A stretch of DNA of 64,000 bases from Collinsella aerofaciens (GTDB lineage Bacteria; Actinomycetota; Coriobacteriia; Coriobacteriales; Coriobacteriaceae): assembly GCA_905213325.1 (NCBI GenBank), contig CAJMHW010000001.1:1-64000 (forward strand). Reading direction: 5' to 3'. How positions within the stretch are numbered: the first letter of the stretch is position 1; each line of letters opens with the position of its first letter. Made by a program: the position numbers and the translations under genes. Of the stretch, positions 16,702 to 25,631 are shown one piece after another. Under the pieces are notes generated by a model. That model was not told the DNA's origin. It made no database searches and saw nothing but the letters and a program-made list of their open reading frames with translations.

Positions 16702-17907
16702 ATGCGTACGATCACCGAGTCCGAGTCCACCCCTAAGGCCGACGGCTTCTTTATGCCCGCTGAGTTCGCTCCGCAGGATCGCGTGTGGATGGGTTGGCCC
16801 CACCGCACCGACACCTGGGCCCACGGCGCCAAGCCGGCTCAGAAGCAGTATGCCGCCATCGCTCGCGCCATCGCCGAGTTCACCCCGGTCACCATGTGCG
16901 CAAACCAGGCCGACTACGCCAACTGCAAGGCCGCCTTTGAGGAAGACGAGAACGTCACCGTTATCGAGATGACCACCGACGACGCTTGGTTCCGCGACAC
17001 CGCTGCCACTTTTGTTATCAATGGCAAGGGCGATAAGCGCGCCAACCACTGGCACTTCAACGCCTACGGCGGCCTCGTCGACGGCCTCTATTTCCCGTGG
17101 GACAAGGACGAGCAGATTGCCCTTAAGATGGCTGAGCTTTCCGGCTGCCGTCGCTATCGTCCCGATGACATGATCCTCGAGGGCGGCTCCATTACCGTCG
17201 ACGGCGAAGGCACCGTGGTCGTGACCGACCAGTGCCTGCTTTCCCCGGGCCGCACCTGCTCTGCGGTTCTGGAGGAGGAAGAGGATCCCGAGTCCATCTG
17301 GCCCAAGTTCAAGAGGAAGTTTGAGCCCTGGAGCGAGGAACTTCGCGCCTATATGGACGAGCACCTCAAGGAGTACCTGGGTGTCGAGAAGGTCATCTGG
17401 GTCAAGGAGGGTATCGATCCCGAGGAGACCAACGGTCACATCGATGATGTCGCTACGTTCATCGCTCCGGGCGTCATGGCTTGCATCTGGACCGACGATC
17501 CCGAGTATCCGTTCTACGAGCAGTGCCACGCTGTCTACGAGACCCTCTCCAACGCCGTTGACGCCAAGGGCCGCAAGATGAAGGTCTACAAGCTCTGCAT
17601 GCCTGTGAACCCGCTGTTCATGGACCAGGCTTCCTGCGACACCATCGACGCCGACGAGAACGCCGAGCCGCGCGTCGCCGACGAGCCGCTGATCGCCTCC
17701 TACATGAACTACCTGGTCACCAACCACGGCGTTATCGTCCCGCAGTACGGCGACGAGAACGATCAGATTGCCGTTGACACGCTCCAGAAGATCTACGACG
17801 AGGTCTGGGGCGAGGGCGTCTACAAGTGCGTCGGCGTTCAGTCCGAGCAGGTCGTCTTTGGCGGCGGCAATATCCACTGCATTACGCAGCAGGAACCGTC
17901 CGCTTAA
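16702..17907 (+). CDS. aguA: agmatine deiminase
   Basis: Hydrolyses agmatine to N-carbamoylputrescine and ammonia. Guanidino-group-modifying-enzyme residues are visible: the DDAWFRDTA substrate loop, EGGSI, the His and Asp of NGHIDDVATF, and the nucleophilic Cys393 in GGGNIHC. At 401 residues it is longer than the usual roughly 365, partly from an acidic insertion near residues 190-215 (EEEEDPESIWPKFKRKFEPW). GGAGG lies upstream of the ATG. It pairs with the upstream antiporter. The putrescine carbamoyltransferase and carbamate kinase that complete the ATP-yielding route are not in the window. Confidence 0.93.
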   Translation: MRTITESESTPKADGFFMPAEFAPQDRVWMGWPHRTDTWAHGAKPAQKQYAAIARAIAEFTPVTMCANQADYANCKAAFEEDENVTVIEMTTDDAWFRDTAATFVINGKGDKRANHWHFNAYGGLVDGLYFPWDKDEQIALKMAELSGCRRYRPDDMILEGGSITVDGEGTVVVTDQCLLSPGRTCSAVLEEEEDPESIWPKFKRKFEPWSEELRAYMDEHLKEYLGVEKVIWVKEGIDPEETNGHIDDVATFIAPGVMACIWTDDPEYPFYEQCHAVYETLSNAVDAKGRKMKVYKLCMPVNPLFMDQASCDTIDADENAEPRVADEPLIASYMNYLVTNHGVIVPQYGDENDQIAVDTLQKIYDEVWGEGVYKCVGVQSEQVVFGGGNIHCITQQEPSA

Positions 17908-17911
17908 TCGT

Positions 17912-18019
17912 CCGGCTTCCCGAGGCACCCCATCTCGCCGCTCAAACCGTCGCTCGCGTACCAAAGTACGCTTCGCTCCTCTCTCGCGGCGACCTGGGGC
18001 ACCTCGGAAACCCAGCCGG
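17912..18019 (-). repeat. family B structured element, copy B4 (reverse orientation)
   Basis: Read on the minus strand: outer CCGGCT/AGCCGG and CCGAGG-type stems, then AGG and GATGG loop strands. Helix 2 is TCGCCGC with GCGGCGA, then GAGA and TTTGA strands, then a terminal hairpin containing GAAGCGTAC...GTACGCGAG. The same order as B1-B3 with different helix sequences. It lies four bases after the aguA stop. Confidence 0.75.
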
Positions 18020-18090
18020 TCAAGCGGACCGACGTAGCTAGTTACCGCATTAGTCATTGGTGCCAACCTTGGCAACAATGCAGGTCGAAA

Positions 18091-18213
18091 AAACGTCAGC
18101 GAAAACCCGCCAGAGCGAGCAAGGTGCCTTGAAACGAGGCGGCATCGATCTTTTGATCATGCCGCCGAAGTTGAAAGGCAGATTGCCGCCCTGGCGGGTT
18201 TGCAGCGTCGAGC
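18091..18213 (+). repeat. family B structured element, copy B2
   Basis: Helix 1 pairs 18103-18117 with 18187-18201 (14 of 15). Helix 2 is TGCCTT (18125-18130) with AAGGCA (18175-18180). Loop strands AGCAAGG, GAAA, TTGA and GATTGC match B1 exactly, as do the flanks GTCAGCG and GCAGCGTCGA. The terminal hairpin (GGCGGCAT...ATGCCGCC) differs from B1. Confidence 0.85.
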
Positions 18214-18214
18214 C

Positions 18215-18242
18215 GTTACGCGGTTTGGTAAAACCGCGTAAC
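18215..18242 (-). terminator. 12-bp hairpin at the 3' end of the DAHP synthase gene
   Basis: GTTACGCGGTTT with AAACCGCGTAAC, identical in stem to the hairpin after B1. Its last base is the first base of the DAHP synthase stop codon, so on the minus strand the hairpin begins directly at the stop. Confidence 0.55.
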
Positions 18243-19273
18243 TAAATACGTTCCGCGATTTCGTGGATGAGGTAGTCGGTCTTTTCCCAGCCCAGGCACG
18301 GGTCGGTGATCGACTTGCCAAAGACACCGCCGTCGACCGGCTGGTTGCCGTCCTCCAGGTAGGACTCGATCATAAAGCCCTTGACCAGCTTGGAGATGGA
18401 CTCGTTGCGGCGGCAGCTGTCGAGTACCTCCTTGCAAATGCGATACTGCTCCAGCGGACGCTTGCCCGAGTTGTCGTGGTTGCAGTCGATGACCGCCGCC
18501 GGATTGGCATAGCCGGCGTGCTCGGTATAGCGCTCGGCCAGACGTTCCAGGTGTTCGTAGTGGTAGTTCGGGTAGGTGCGCCCATCGAGACCGATGTAGC
18601 CACGCATAACGGCGTGCGCGAGCGGATTGCCGTCGCACTCGACCTCCCAGTTGCGGAAGATGAAGCTCTGGTGCGCCTGGGCGGCGTAAATGGAGTTGAG
18701 CATAACGGTGGTAGAGCCGGCAGTGGGATTCTTCATGCCGACGGGTACCGAAATGCCGCTCGACACCAGGCGATGCTCCTGGTTTTCGACCGAGCGTGCG
18801 CCCACGGCAACATAGCTCAGCAGGTCAACGAGGTATTGGTAGTTGGACGGATAGAGCATCTCGTCGGCGGTGAAGAAGCCCGTTTCCTCAATAACGCGCA
18901 GGTGCATATGGCGGATGGCCTTGACGCCCTCGAGCAGGTCGTCGGGAGCCTCGGGGTTGGGGTTGTGCAGAAGACCCTTGTAGCCGGTGCCCTTGGTGCG
19001 CGGCTTATTGGTGTAGACGCGCGGAATGATGATGAGCTTGTCCTTGACCTCTTCGGCGGTCTTGGCCAGTCGGTTCATATACTCGAGCACCGAATCCTCG
19101 CGGTCGGCAGAGCACGGGCCGATGATGAGCACCTTACGTGCGTCCTCGCCGGTAAAGACTTTGGCGACCTCGGCGTCAAATGCCTGCTTTTTGGCGGTAA
19201 GCTCGGCAGAAAGTGGCATTTCCTCGCGGATCTCCATGGGGATCGGCAGCCTGCGTTTGAATTCCATGGCCAT
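18242..19273 (-). CDS. 3-deoxy-7-phosphoheptulonate synthase (DAHP synthase, class I)
   Basis: First step of the shikimate pathway, condensing phosphoenolpyruvate and erythrose-4-phosphate. The 343-residue length and motifs match the AroF/G/H type: LIIGPCSADRED, RVYTNKPRTKGTGYKGL, GMKNPTAGS, DCNHDNSGK and the C-terminal GKSITDPCLGWE. The feedback ligand (Tyr, Phe or Trp) cannot be read safely. The ATG has GAGGAG eight bases upstream, with a second ATG two codons later. No other aromatic-pathway genes are adjacent. Confidence 0.93.
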   Translation of the reverse strand: MAMEFKRRLPIPMEIREEMPLSAELTAKKQAFDAEVAKVFTGEDARKVLIIGPCSADREDSVLEYMNRLAKTAEEVKDKLIIIPRVYTNKPRTKGTGYKGLLHNPNPEAPDDLLEGVKAIRHMHLRVIEETGFFTADEMLYPSNYQYLVDLLSYVAVGARSVENQEHRLVSSGISVPVGMKNPTAGSTTVMLNSIYAAQAHQSFIFRNWEVECDGNPLAHAVMRGYIGLDGRTYPNYHYEHLERLAERYTEHAGYANPAAVIDCNHDNSGKRPLEQYRICKEVLDSCRRNESISKLVKGFMIESYLEDGNQPVDGGVFGKSITDPCLGWEKTDYLIHEIAERI

Positions 19274-19371
19274 AGGGGTCTCCTCAATCTATAGAAAGAG
19301 CAATAAGCGTATCGTCGAATGCTCGGCATTATCCGCTGTCGCACGCTAAAGTGCAAGCCCTTGTCACCCCG

Positions 19372-19410
19372 AAACCTACCAAAAAGAGACAGGTTTATTT
19401 TGGCAGGTTT
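19372..19410. repeat. GGGACAGG-type hairpin (family D), copy D1
   Basis: A 13-bp stem (AAACCTACCAAAA with TTTTGGCAGGTTT, one G-T pair) around a loop reading AGAGACAGGTTTA. It is nearly identical to 57573-57605, with a reverse-orientation relative at 48200-48232. Flanking T and A runs make terminator function plausible. Confidence 0.6.
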
Positions 19411-19497
19411 TATCTGGGCAAACGTCGGCGAATGCCGGGAGGGAGCGGCGCCGCGCGGGACCCTAAGGCTGTTGTCAGTTCCCCAGGAAATACCCTG

Positions 19498-19726
19498 TGG
19501 GCAAAAAATGCCAAATATGAGTACGGTTGCTATCTTAGTATCATATTGCCTTCGCAAAATAATAGACATAACAGCAAAATATGTTTATTAACGCAAACAC
19601 ATATAAGTCCGCTATAGGGCTGTTTGATCAATTTAGGGACGCGTGTAAGCCGTGAAAACGGCATTTGGGGCTGTTTTGGCTGTTACTAAAAAGGTAACAG
19701 TACTCATATTTGCCCTTTTTTGCCCA
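19498..19726. mobile_element. AT-rich element with imperfect inverted-repeat ends (E1)
   Basis: The ends 19498-19524 and 19700-19726 match as inverted repeats at 25 of 27 positions (TGGGCAAAAAA...AAATATGAGTAC), and weaker similarity extends about 20 bases inward. The interior of roughly 175 bp is much more AT-rich than its surroundings and has no gene. This fits a miniature inverted-repeat element, but no target-site duplication is clear. It fills most of the gap between the DAHP synthase start and the exporter operon end. Confidence 0.5.
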
Positions 19727-19785
19727 CGGGGCCTCGAAGGGGCTGCCAATCAGGTCCCAGGGGAGACGGTTTGAGGGCCGCAGAG

Positions 19786-19820
19786 CAAAAACGGGGGCGC
19801 AGGTTGTCCTGCGCCCCCGT
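19786..19820 (-). terminator. terminator of the marR-exporter operon
   Basis: A perfect 13-bp stem, ACGGGGGCGCAGG (19791-19803) with its complement (19808-19820). On the minus strand it is followed by a run of five Ts. It lies 34 bases beyond the exporter stop. Confidence 0.85.
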
Positions 19821-19853
19821 TTTCTGGGCATTGCGGTTGTTTGCCGCCGGTTG

Positions 19854-21710
19854 TTACGCCGCCTCGTCGAACTGCGAATTGTACAGATCGGCGTAGAAGC
19901 CGCCCTGGGCGAGCAGCTCGTCGTGCGTGCCCTTCTCGACGATGTCACCGTCGCGGATTACCAGAATCACGTCGGCGTTGCGGATCGTGGACAGGCGGTG
20001 CGCGATGACAAAGCTGGTGCGGCCCTGCATCAGCGCATCCATGGCGCGCTGGATGAGCTCCTCGGTGCGGGTATCGACGTTGGAGGTCGCCTCGTCCAGA
20101 ATCAGCGCCGGGCGGTCGGCCAAAATGGCACGGGCAATGGTCACGAGCTGGCGCTGACCCTGCGACAGGTTAGTGCCCTCCTCGTTGATCATAAAGTCGT
20201 AGCCGCCGGCGAGCGTATGGATAAAGTGGTCGCAGCGTGCGGCACGTGCAGCGGCTTCGACCTCGGCATCGCTCGCATCGGGGCGTCCGTAACGGATGTT
20301 CTCGCGGATGGTGCCGTTAAACAGCCAGGTGTCCTGCAGCACCATGGCAAACTCGCCGCGCAGCGCCGCGCGGTCCCAGTCGCGCACGTCGACGCCCTCG
20401 ACGCGCAGCGAACCGCCGTCCACGTCGTAAAAGCGCTGCAGCAGCTTAATGAGCGTGGTCTTGCCGGCGCCGGTGGGGCCGACGATGGCGATGGTCTGGC
20501 CGGGCTGCGCCTCGCAGCTAAAGTCGTGGATGATGGTCTTGTCGGGCGTGTAGCCAAACTTGACATGGTCAAACTCCACGTGGCCGGGGCGCTTCTCGGG
20601 AATCTGCGCGTCGGCCTTCTGCTCCTCCTCGGGCGCGGCCAGGAACTCAAAGACGCGCTCGGTGGCGGCAGCCATCGACTGCATCGTGTTGCTCACGTTG
20701 CCCAGCTGCTGCACGGGTTGCGTAAAGTTGCGAACGTACTGGATAAAGCTCTGGATGTCGCCGGGCGTGGCATTGCCGGTCAGCGCGAGCTGCGCGCCCA
20801 CCACGACGACGCCCACGTAACCCATGTTGCCCACCAAGCTCATAAGCGGCATCATCAGGCCCGACAGGAACTGCGAGCGCCAGCCACTAATAAAGAGGCG
20901 GTTGTTTTGACGGTCGAACTCTTCGATCGAGGCCTCGGCGCGGTCGAACACCTGAATGACGTTCTGGCCGGCAAAGTCCTCCTCGATAATGCCGTTGACG
21001 GCGCCCAGAACCTGCTGCTGCTCGCGGAAGTACGGTTGCGAGAAGTGAATCATCACGGTCAGGATAATCGCGGCGGCCGGCAGCGTGAGCACGGTGACGC
21101 CGGTGAGCGGCAGGCTGATCGAAAGCATCATGACGAGCACGCCGATAATCTGCGTCACCGACGTGATGAGCTGCGTCACGCTCTGGTTGAGCGACTGGCC
21201 CAGCGTGTCGACGTCGTTGGTGATACGGCTGAGCACGTCGCCCTTGCTGTGGCCGTTGAAGTAACTCATTGGAACGACAGCGATCTTGGCGGCGATCTCC
21301 TTGCGCATGCGGTAGCAAATCTTTTGCGTGACGCCGGTCATGAGCCAGCCCTGGATGAGGCTGCAGACAGAGCTCGCCAGATACAGGCAGAGCAAAAAGC
21401 CGAGCGTCTTGGCGATCCAGTCAAAGTCAACGTCGCCGGTACCGTTGACCTTGGCGACCAGGCCTTCGAACAGCTTGGTCGTAACCTGGCCGAGCACCTT
21501 GGGTCCCACAATGTTAAAGATGACCGAGCACACGGCAAAGGCGACGGCGGCAAACACGGCAATCTTGTGCTGGCCGATATAGCCGAGCAGCTGCCTCATG
21601 GTGCCCTTAAAGTCCTTGGCCTTTTCGCCGCGACGCATGCCGCCCATGCGGCCCATGGGACCACGCTGGCGGGTGGGCTTGGGAATCTGAGTCTTGGTCT
21701 CGTCTGCCAT
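19854..21710 (-). CDS. ABC exporter, half-transporter with canonical ATPase site
   Basis: A fused membrane-ATPase protein (618 residues) of the MsbA/LmrA type. There are six membrane segments in the first 330 residues, then an ATPase with Walker A GPTGAGKTTL, signature LSQGQRQL, Walker B ALILDEATSNVD and switch His in IAHRL. The catalytic Glu is present. Its ATG overlaps the stop of the upstream exporter gene (TAATG), and the partner has a non-canonical Walker B, so the two should form one heterodimer. Likely substrates are lipids or hydrophobic drugs; control by the MarR protein of this operon fits drug or toxin export. Confidence 0.92.
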   Translation of the reverse strand: MADETKTQIPKPTRQRGPMGRMGGMRRGEKAKDFKGTMRQLLGYIGQHKIAVFAAVAFAVCSVIFNIVGPKVLGQVTTKLFEGLVAKVNGTGDVDFDWIAKTLGFLLCLYLASSVCSLIQGWLMTGVTQKICYRMRKEIAAKIAVVPMSYFNGHSKGDVLSRITNDVDTLGQSLNQSVTQLITSVTQIIGVLVMMLSISLPLTGVTVLTLPAAAIILTVMIHFSQPYFREQQQVLGAVNGIIEEDFAGQNVIQVFDRAEASIEEFDRQNNRLFISGWRSQFLSGLMMPLMSLVGNMGYVGVVVVGAQLALTGNATPGDIQSFIQYVRNFTQPVQQLGNVSNTMQSMAAATERVFEFLAAPEEEQKADAQIPEKRPGHVEFDHVKFGYTPDKTIIHDFSCEAQPGQTIAIVGPTGAGKTTLIKLLQRFYDVDGGSLRVEGVDVRDWDRAALRGEFAMVLQDTWLFNGTIRENIRYGRPDASDAEVEAAARAARCDHFIHTLAGGYDFMINEEGTNLSQGQRQLVTIARAILADRPALILDEATSNVDTRTEELIQRAMDALMQGRTSFVIAHRLSTIRNADVILVIRDGDIVEKGTHDELLAQGGFYADLYNSQFDEAA

Positions 21711-24076
21711 TAGCGCTCGCCTCCTTCCATGACGGCTGCAATTTCTTCTTGGGTAAGCCCCAGCTCCTCGGCGGAAAGCTGCGACTGTGCGATCTCCAGA
21801 TACGCCGGGCAGCTGCGCAGCAGCTCCTCGTGCGTGCCGGTGCCCACTACGTGGCCGTCGTCGAGCACGATGATCTGGTCGGCGTGCATGATGGTCGCGA
21901 TGCGCTGGGCTACGACCACGAGCGCGGCGTCGGTAACGTTTTTGGCCAGCTCCTCGCGTAGACGCGCGTCGGTCTTGTAGTCGAGGGCACTAAACGAGTC
22001 ATCGAACACCACGACCTCGGGCTTTTTGGCCAACGCGCGGGCGATGGCCAGACGCTGGCGCTGACCACCCGAAACATTGGAGCCGCCCTGGCTGATAGGG
22101 GAGTCGTACCCGTCCTCGCGCTCGGCGATAAAGTCCGCCGCCTGGGCGACGCGTGCTGCCTGGCGCATATCCTCGTCACTCACCATGTCGCCGGCAAACT
22201 TGAGGTTGCTCTCGACGGTGCCCGAGAACAGGCGACCCTGCTGCGGGATGTAACCAATGCGGCGGCGCAGCTCGGAAAGGGTCATGTCGCGCACGTCGAT
22301 GCCGTCGAGCGAAATGCTGCCGCCCGTGACGTCGTACAGGCGCGGAATCAACTGTACAAGCGTGGACTTGCCCGAGCCCGTGGAACCAATGATGCCGAGC
22401 ATCTGGCCGGCGTGCGTGGTGAAGTTCACGCCGCTAATGACATCGGCGCGGGCATCGGGATACTGGAAGCTCACGTCACGGAAGGTGAGCTCGCCGCGCG
22501 GCGCGCTGGCAGCGGGCAGTTTGGGCGAGGCAGGGTCGTTGATGCTCGTGGGGCAGGTGATGACCTCTTCCACGCGCTCGGCTGCGACCTCGGCGCGGGG
22601 CAGGATGACCGAAACCATGGTGAGGATCATAAACGCCATGACGATCTGCATGGTGTAGGAGATAAACGCCATCATGTTGCCGACCTGCATCACGCCGTCG
22701 GACACGCCCTGCGCGCCAAACCAGACGATAAGCACGGTGATGCAGTTCATGACGAACATCATGAGCGGCATCATAAAGCTCATGGCGCGGTTGGTGTAGA
22801 GCTGCGTGGTCATCAGGTCGAGCGAAGCCTTGTCAAAGCGCTCGAGCTCATGTTCTTCGCGGTTGAACGAGCGGATGGGCATAAGGCCGTCGAGCAGCTC
22901 GCGGGCGGTAAGGTTCACGCGGTCCACAAAGCTCTGCATCTTTTTGAACTTGGGCATGGTGAGGCCCATGAGCACGCCGACGACGGCCGAGACCGCGATG
23001 ATGGCAACGGCGATGGTCCACTCCAGGCCGGTGTGGTTGGCCAGGACGCGCATGACGGCGACGATGCCCATGACGGGGGCCATCAGACACATGCGGATAA
23101 ACAGGGTTGCGGCCATCTGAATCTGTTGAATATCGTTAGTGCAGCGTGTGATGAGCGAGGCCTGGCTAAACTTGCCCACCTCTGCCGGCGAGAAGTGCAT
23201 AACCTTGTTGAAGGTCTCGCGGCGCAGGTCGCGGGCGATGGAGCAGGCGGTACGCGAAGCCACGGCGCCGGTCAGGATGGTGGCGACGAGCGAGACCAGG
23301 CACAGGCCAAACATCGTGGTCGCCATGCGGCCCAGGTAGGCGTTCTGCACGTCGGCGGGGTCGATGCCCCGTGCCTTGTATTCGTCCTGCACGTAGCTCA
23401 CGGCGCGCTGGGTGACGATGGAGCCCGACATGGAGCCCATTTTGTCAGCCATATCGTTGGCGCCCTCGACGAGCTTGCCCTGGTCGATTAGGCCGCCTTC
23501 AACGCCTAGACGCAGGCTCTTCATGGTGATCTTGCCACCGTCGGCATCAATCTGTTTTTGCATGTTCTGCGCCGCAGCGGCCTTCTGCTGCATCTCGGCG
23601 AGTTGCTCGGGCGTCATCGCCGCCATCTGCTCGGGCGTGGGCATGGCCTGAGCGCCGCTGTTGTCTTTCTCACCGGACGTGCCCATCATGTCACCCATGG
23701 AGTTGGCGTCAATACCCTGGTTGAGCGAAAGGACGACGGTCTCGGGCAGACTCATGATATCGGCGAGCTTGCTGCCGTCGGCGCGCTCATCCTCGGTTCC
23801 CTTGTACGTGCGAATCCCGTTTTTGTCTGCCTTGCCAAACGCAGCTTCTACCGTCTTGGCGTCCTTGGCGCTCATAAAGAGTTCGAGGTCGTCGAGCGAT
23901 TCGGCGCGGATGGTGTCGGGTACGGGCGACGCGATGCCGCCTTGCTGCACACCCACGTCGACGATGTCGCTCATATAGGTAGGCAGTGCCAGATCGGCGT
24001 TGCAGCTGATTACGATAAGTACGATAGCTGCGAACAGTGCCAGGATATGTTTTTTAAAGAGCTTGAGAATCCTCAC
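21710..24076 (-). CDS. ABC exporter, half-transporter with degenerate ATPase site and large extracytoplasmic insert
   Basis: 788 residues, about 170 more than its partner. The extra length is an insert between membrane segments 1 and 2 (about residues 45-245), containing Met/Gln/Ala-rich sequence that predicts coiled helix. The ATPase has Walker A GSTGSGKSTL and signature VSGGQRQRLAIARAL. After Walker B it has FDDSFSALD, so Asp replaces the catalytic Glu, as in the degenerate site of heterodimeric exporters such as BmrC or TM287. It starts with GTG overlapping the marR stop. The insert could be a ligand-binding or partner-binding domain on the outer face. Confidence 0.9.
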   Translation of the reverse strand: MRILKLFKKHILALFAAIVLIVISCNADLALPTYMSDIVDVGVQQGGIASPVPDTIRAESLDDLELFMSAKDAKTVEAAFGKADKNGIRTYKGTEDERADGSKLADIMSLPETVVLSLNQGIDANSMGDMMGTSGEKDNSGAQAMPTPEQMAAMTPEQLAEMQQKAAAAQNMQKQIDADGGKITMKSLRLGVEGGLIDQGKLVEGANDMADKMGSMSGSIVTQRAVSYVQDEYKARGIDPADVQNAYLGRMATTMFGLCLVSLVATILTGAVASRTACSIARDLRRETFNKVMHFSPAEVGKFSQASLITRCTNDIQQIQMAATLFIRMCLMAPVMGIVAVMRVLANHTGLEWTIAVAIIAVSAVVGVLMGLTMPKFKKMQSFVDRVNLTARELLDGLMPIRSFNREEHELERFDKASLDLMTTQLYTNRAMSFMMPLMMFVMNCITVLIVWFGAQGVSDGVMQVGNMMAFISYTMQIVMAFMILTMVSVILPRAEVAAERVEEVITCPTSINDPASPKLPAASAPRGELTFRDVSFQYPDARADVISGVNFTTHAGQMLGIIGSTGSGKSTLVQLIPRLYDVTGGSISLDGIDVRDMTLSELRRRIGYIPQQGRLFSGTVESNLKFAGDMVSDEDMRQAARVAQAADFIAEREDGYDSPISQGGSNVSGGQRQRLAIARALAKKPEVVVFDDSFSALDYKTDARLREELAKNVTDAALVVVAQRIATIMHADQIIVLDDGHVVGTGTHEELLRSCPAYLEIAQSQLSAEELGLTQEEIAAVMEGGER

Positions 24077-24522
24077 TCGGCATCTCTCCTTTCTTGATTG
24101 CGGTCGATAATTTCGTTGGCACGTCTAAGAAGGCGCACCATCTCTTGGGTATCTGTTTCGCCGAGCTGCTCGAGGAAAGCCGCAGTGCGGTTCTCGAATT
24201 CCCGACGTTTGATTTCGAGATCCTGGAATCCTTTGTCGGTCACCGTGACGTGCACGCGACGACGGTCGGTCTTTGAGTGCTCGCGCTCGACCCAGTCCTT
24301 GGCTTCGAGAGCGCGTAGGATATTGGCGATGCGGGCACTCGAGACCCAGGCGCGATCAGCGAGTTCGCTCGGCGTGAGCGAACCGCCGGCGAGTATGAGG
24401 GCGCGCATGACGGCCATCTCGCCGCCGAGGGCTTTGTCCGCAAAGCGCGAAATGCGCTGATGCATGCTGCCGAACTCGGTAAGGAGCTGGCGCCCAAGTT
24501 CACGGAAATCGGTATCTTCCAC
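24073..24522 (-). CDS. MarR-family transcriptional regulator
   Basis: A 149-residue winged-helix regulator. The centre reads LTPSELADRAWVSSARIANILRALEAKDWVER, followed by the wing HSKTDRRRVHVTVTDKG and a C-terminal dimerisation helix. It is first in an operon with two exporter genes, its stop overlapping the next start (GTGA). An inverted repeat (24514-24562) overlaps its GTG start, so it probably represses itself and the exporter until a ligand binds. Confidence 0.9.
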   Translation of the reverse strand: MEDTDFRELGRQLLTEFGSMHQRISRFADKALGGEMAVMRALILAGGSLTPSELADRAWVSSARIANILRALEAKDWVEREHSKTDRRRVHVTVTDKGFQDLEIKRREFENRTAAFLEQLGETDTQEMVRLLRRANEIIDRNQERRDAE

Positions 24523-24562
24523 CGAAAACCCCTAACACTAGAAACTATTTTCGGTGAAAGAT
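24514..24562. promoter_or_regulatory. inverted-repeat operator over the marR start
   Basis: Arms 24514-24528 and 24548-24562 are complementary at 14 of 15 positions (ATCTTYCACCGAAAA type). One arm covers the start codon region and the other lies upstream. The 34-bp centre-to-centre distance suggests two sites for a dimeric regulator, most likely the adjacent MarR protein. Confidence 0.6.
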
Positions 24563-24773
24563 GATACCCCCATACGCGGGCCTCATACAGTGGCAATATA
24601 AAGAGCTCATTAAGACTTAAAATCATTCAATTGCTGAAGCGTTTTAAAGAACTATGATGCACGCGGTTAGGCGAGGGGTTGTCACCACCATGACGACTGG
24701 GACTCATATAATCGCCACGTGCGATGCTCCAACTTCCCGCGAGGAGACACCTTATATAAAGGGGGATGGAGTC

Positions 24774-25523
24774 ATGGCATTTGACTTCACGGGCAAGACC
24801 GCGATTGTCACGGGCGGCACTCAGGGCATTGGCCTCGAGATCGCCAAGGGCATCGTCGCGGGCGGCGGACATGTCGCGCTCATCGCAAGGAACGCTGCTA
24901 AGGGCGAGGCCGCGGTGGCCGAGCTTGGCGAGGGCAACAAGTTCTATCAGCTCGATGTCGCCGATGCACCCAAGGCGCGCGAGACTGTCGAGCAGATTTT
25001 TACGGACCTGCCGCAAACCAACATCCTGATCAACTGCGCTGGCGTCATCAGCACCAAGAAGTTCGATGAGATCGATGACACCGAGTGGCGTCGCACCATC
25101 GACATCAACCTCAACGGCACCTTTACCATGATGAACGCCGTGTACCCGCACTTTAAGGCGGCCCATGCCGGTACTATCGTCAACGTGAGTTCCGTTGCTG
25201 GCAAGATCGGCGGTGGCCTGCTCGGCACCGCGGCCTACGCGAGCTCCAAGGCCGGTGTTAACGGTCTAACCAAGGCAGTCGCCAAGGAAGGCGGCAAGTT
25301 TGGCGTTCGCTGCAACGCCGTGTGCCCGTCGCTCACGTTGACCGATATGACCTCGATTCTCTCTGACGAGAACTCTCAGCGCATCATCAACGGTATTCCT
25401 CTGGGCCGCGCTGCCCAGGCCAGCGAGCCTGCGCAGATGGTGCTGTTCTTCGCTTCCGACCTCGCCAGCTTCGTGAACGGCGAGATCGGTGACTGCGACG
25501 GCGGCATCGTCCTGGACGGGTAA
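24774..25523 (+). CDS. short-chain dehydrogenase/reductase
   Basis: A 249-residue NAD(P)-dependent SDR. It shows the cofactor loop TGGTQGIG, the NCAG motif, the catalytic Ser in VNVSSVAG, YxxxK as YASSK, and a C-terminal GEIGDCDGG. The ATG at 24774 follows GGGGATGGAG; earlier in-frame codons extend into the promoter region. A ketodeoxygluconate permease gene follows after 108 bases, so it could act on a sugar acid, as KduD-type dehydrogenases do. That is inferred from the neighbour. TATAAT at 24707 is a candidate -10 box. Confidence 0.85.
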   Translation: MAFDFTGKTAIVTGGTQGIGLEIAKGIVAGGGHVALIARNAAKGEAAVAELGEGNKFYQLDVADAPKARETVEQIFTDLPQTNILINCAGVISTKKFDEIDDTEWRRTIDINLNGTFTMMNAVYPHFKAAHAGTIVNVSSVAGKIGGGLLGTAAYASSKAGVNGLTKAVAKEGGKFGVRCNAVCPSLTLTDMTSILSDENSQRIINGIPLGRAAQASEPAQMVLFFASDLASFVNGEIGDCDGGIVLDG

Positions 25524-25631
25524 TACCCCGCGATGATTATTCGGCGACGGCTCCTGCGACTCGGGACCGTCGCCTTCTTTCTGACATAGGCGCGTGCGGC
25601 TATGATTCGCATGCATCCAAAGGAGATATAT

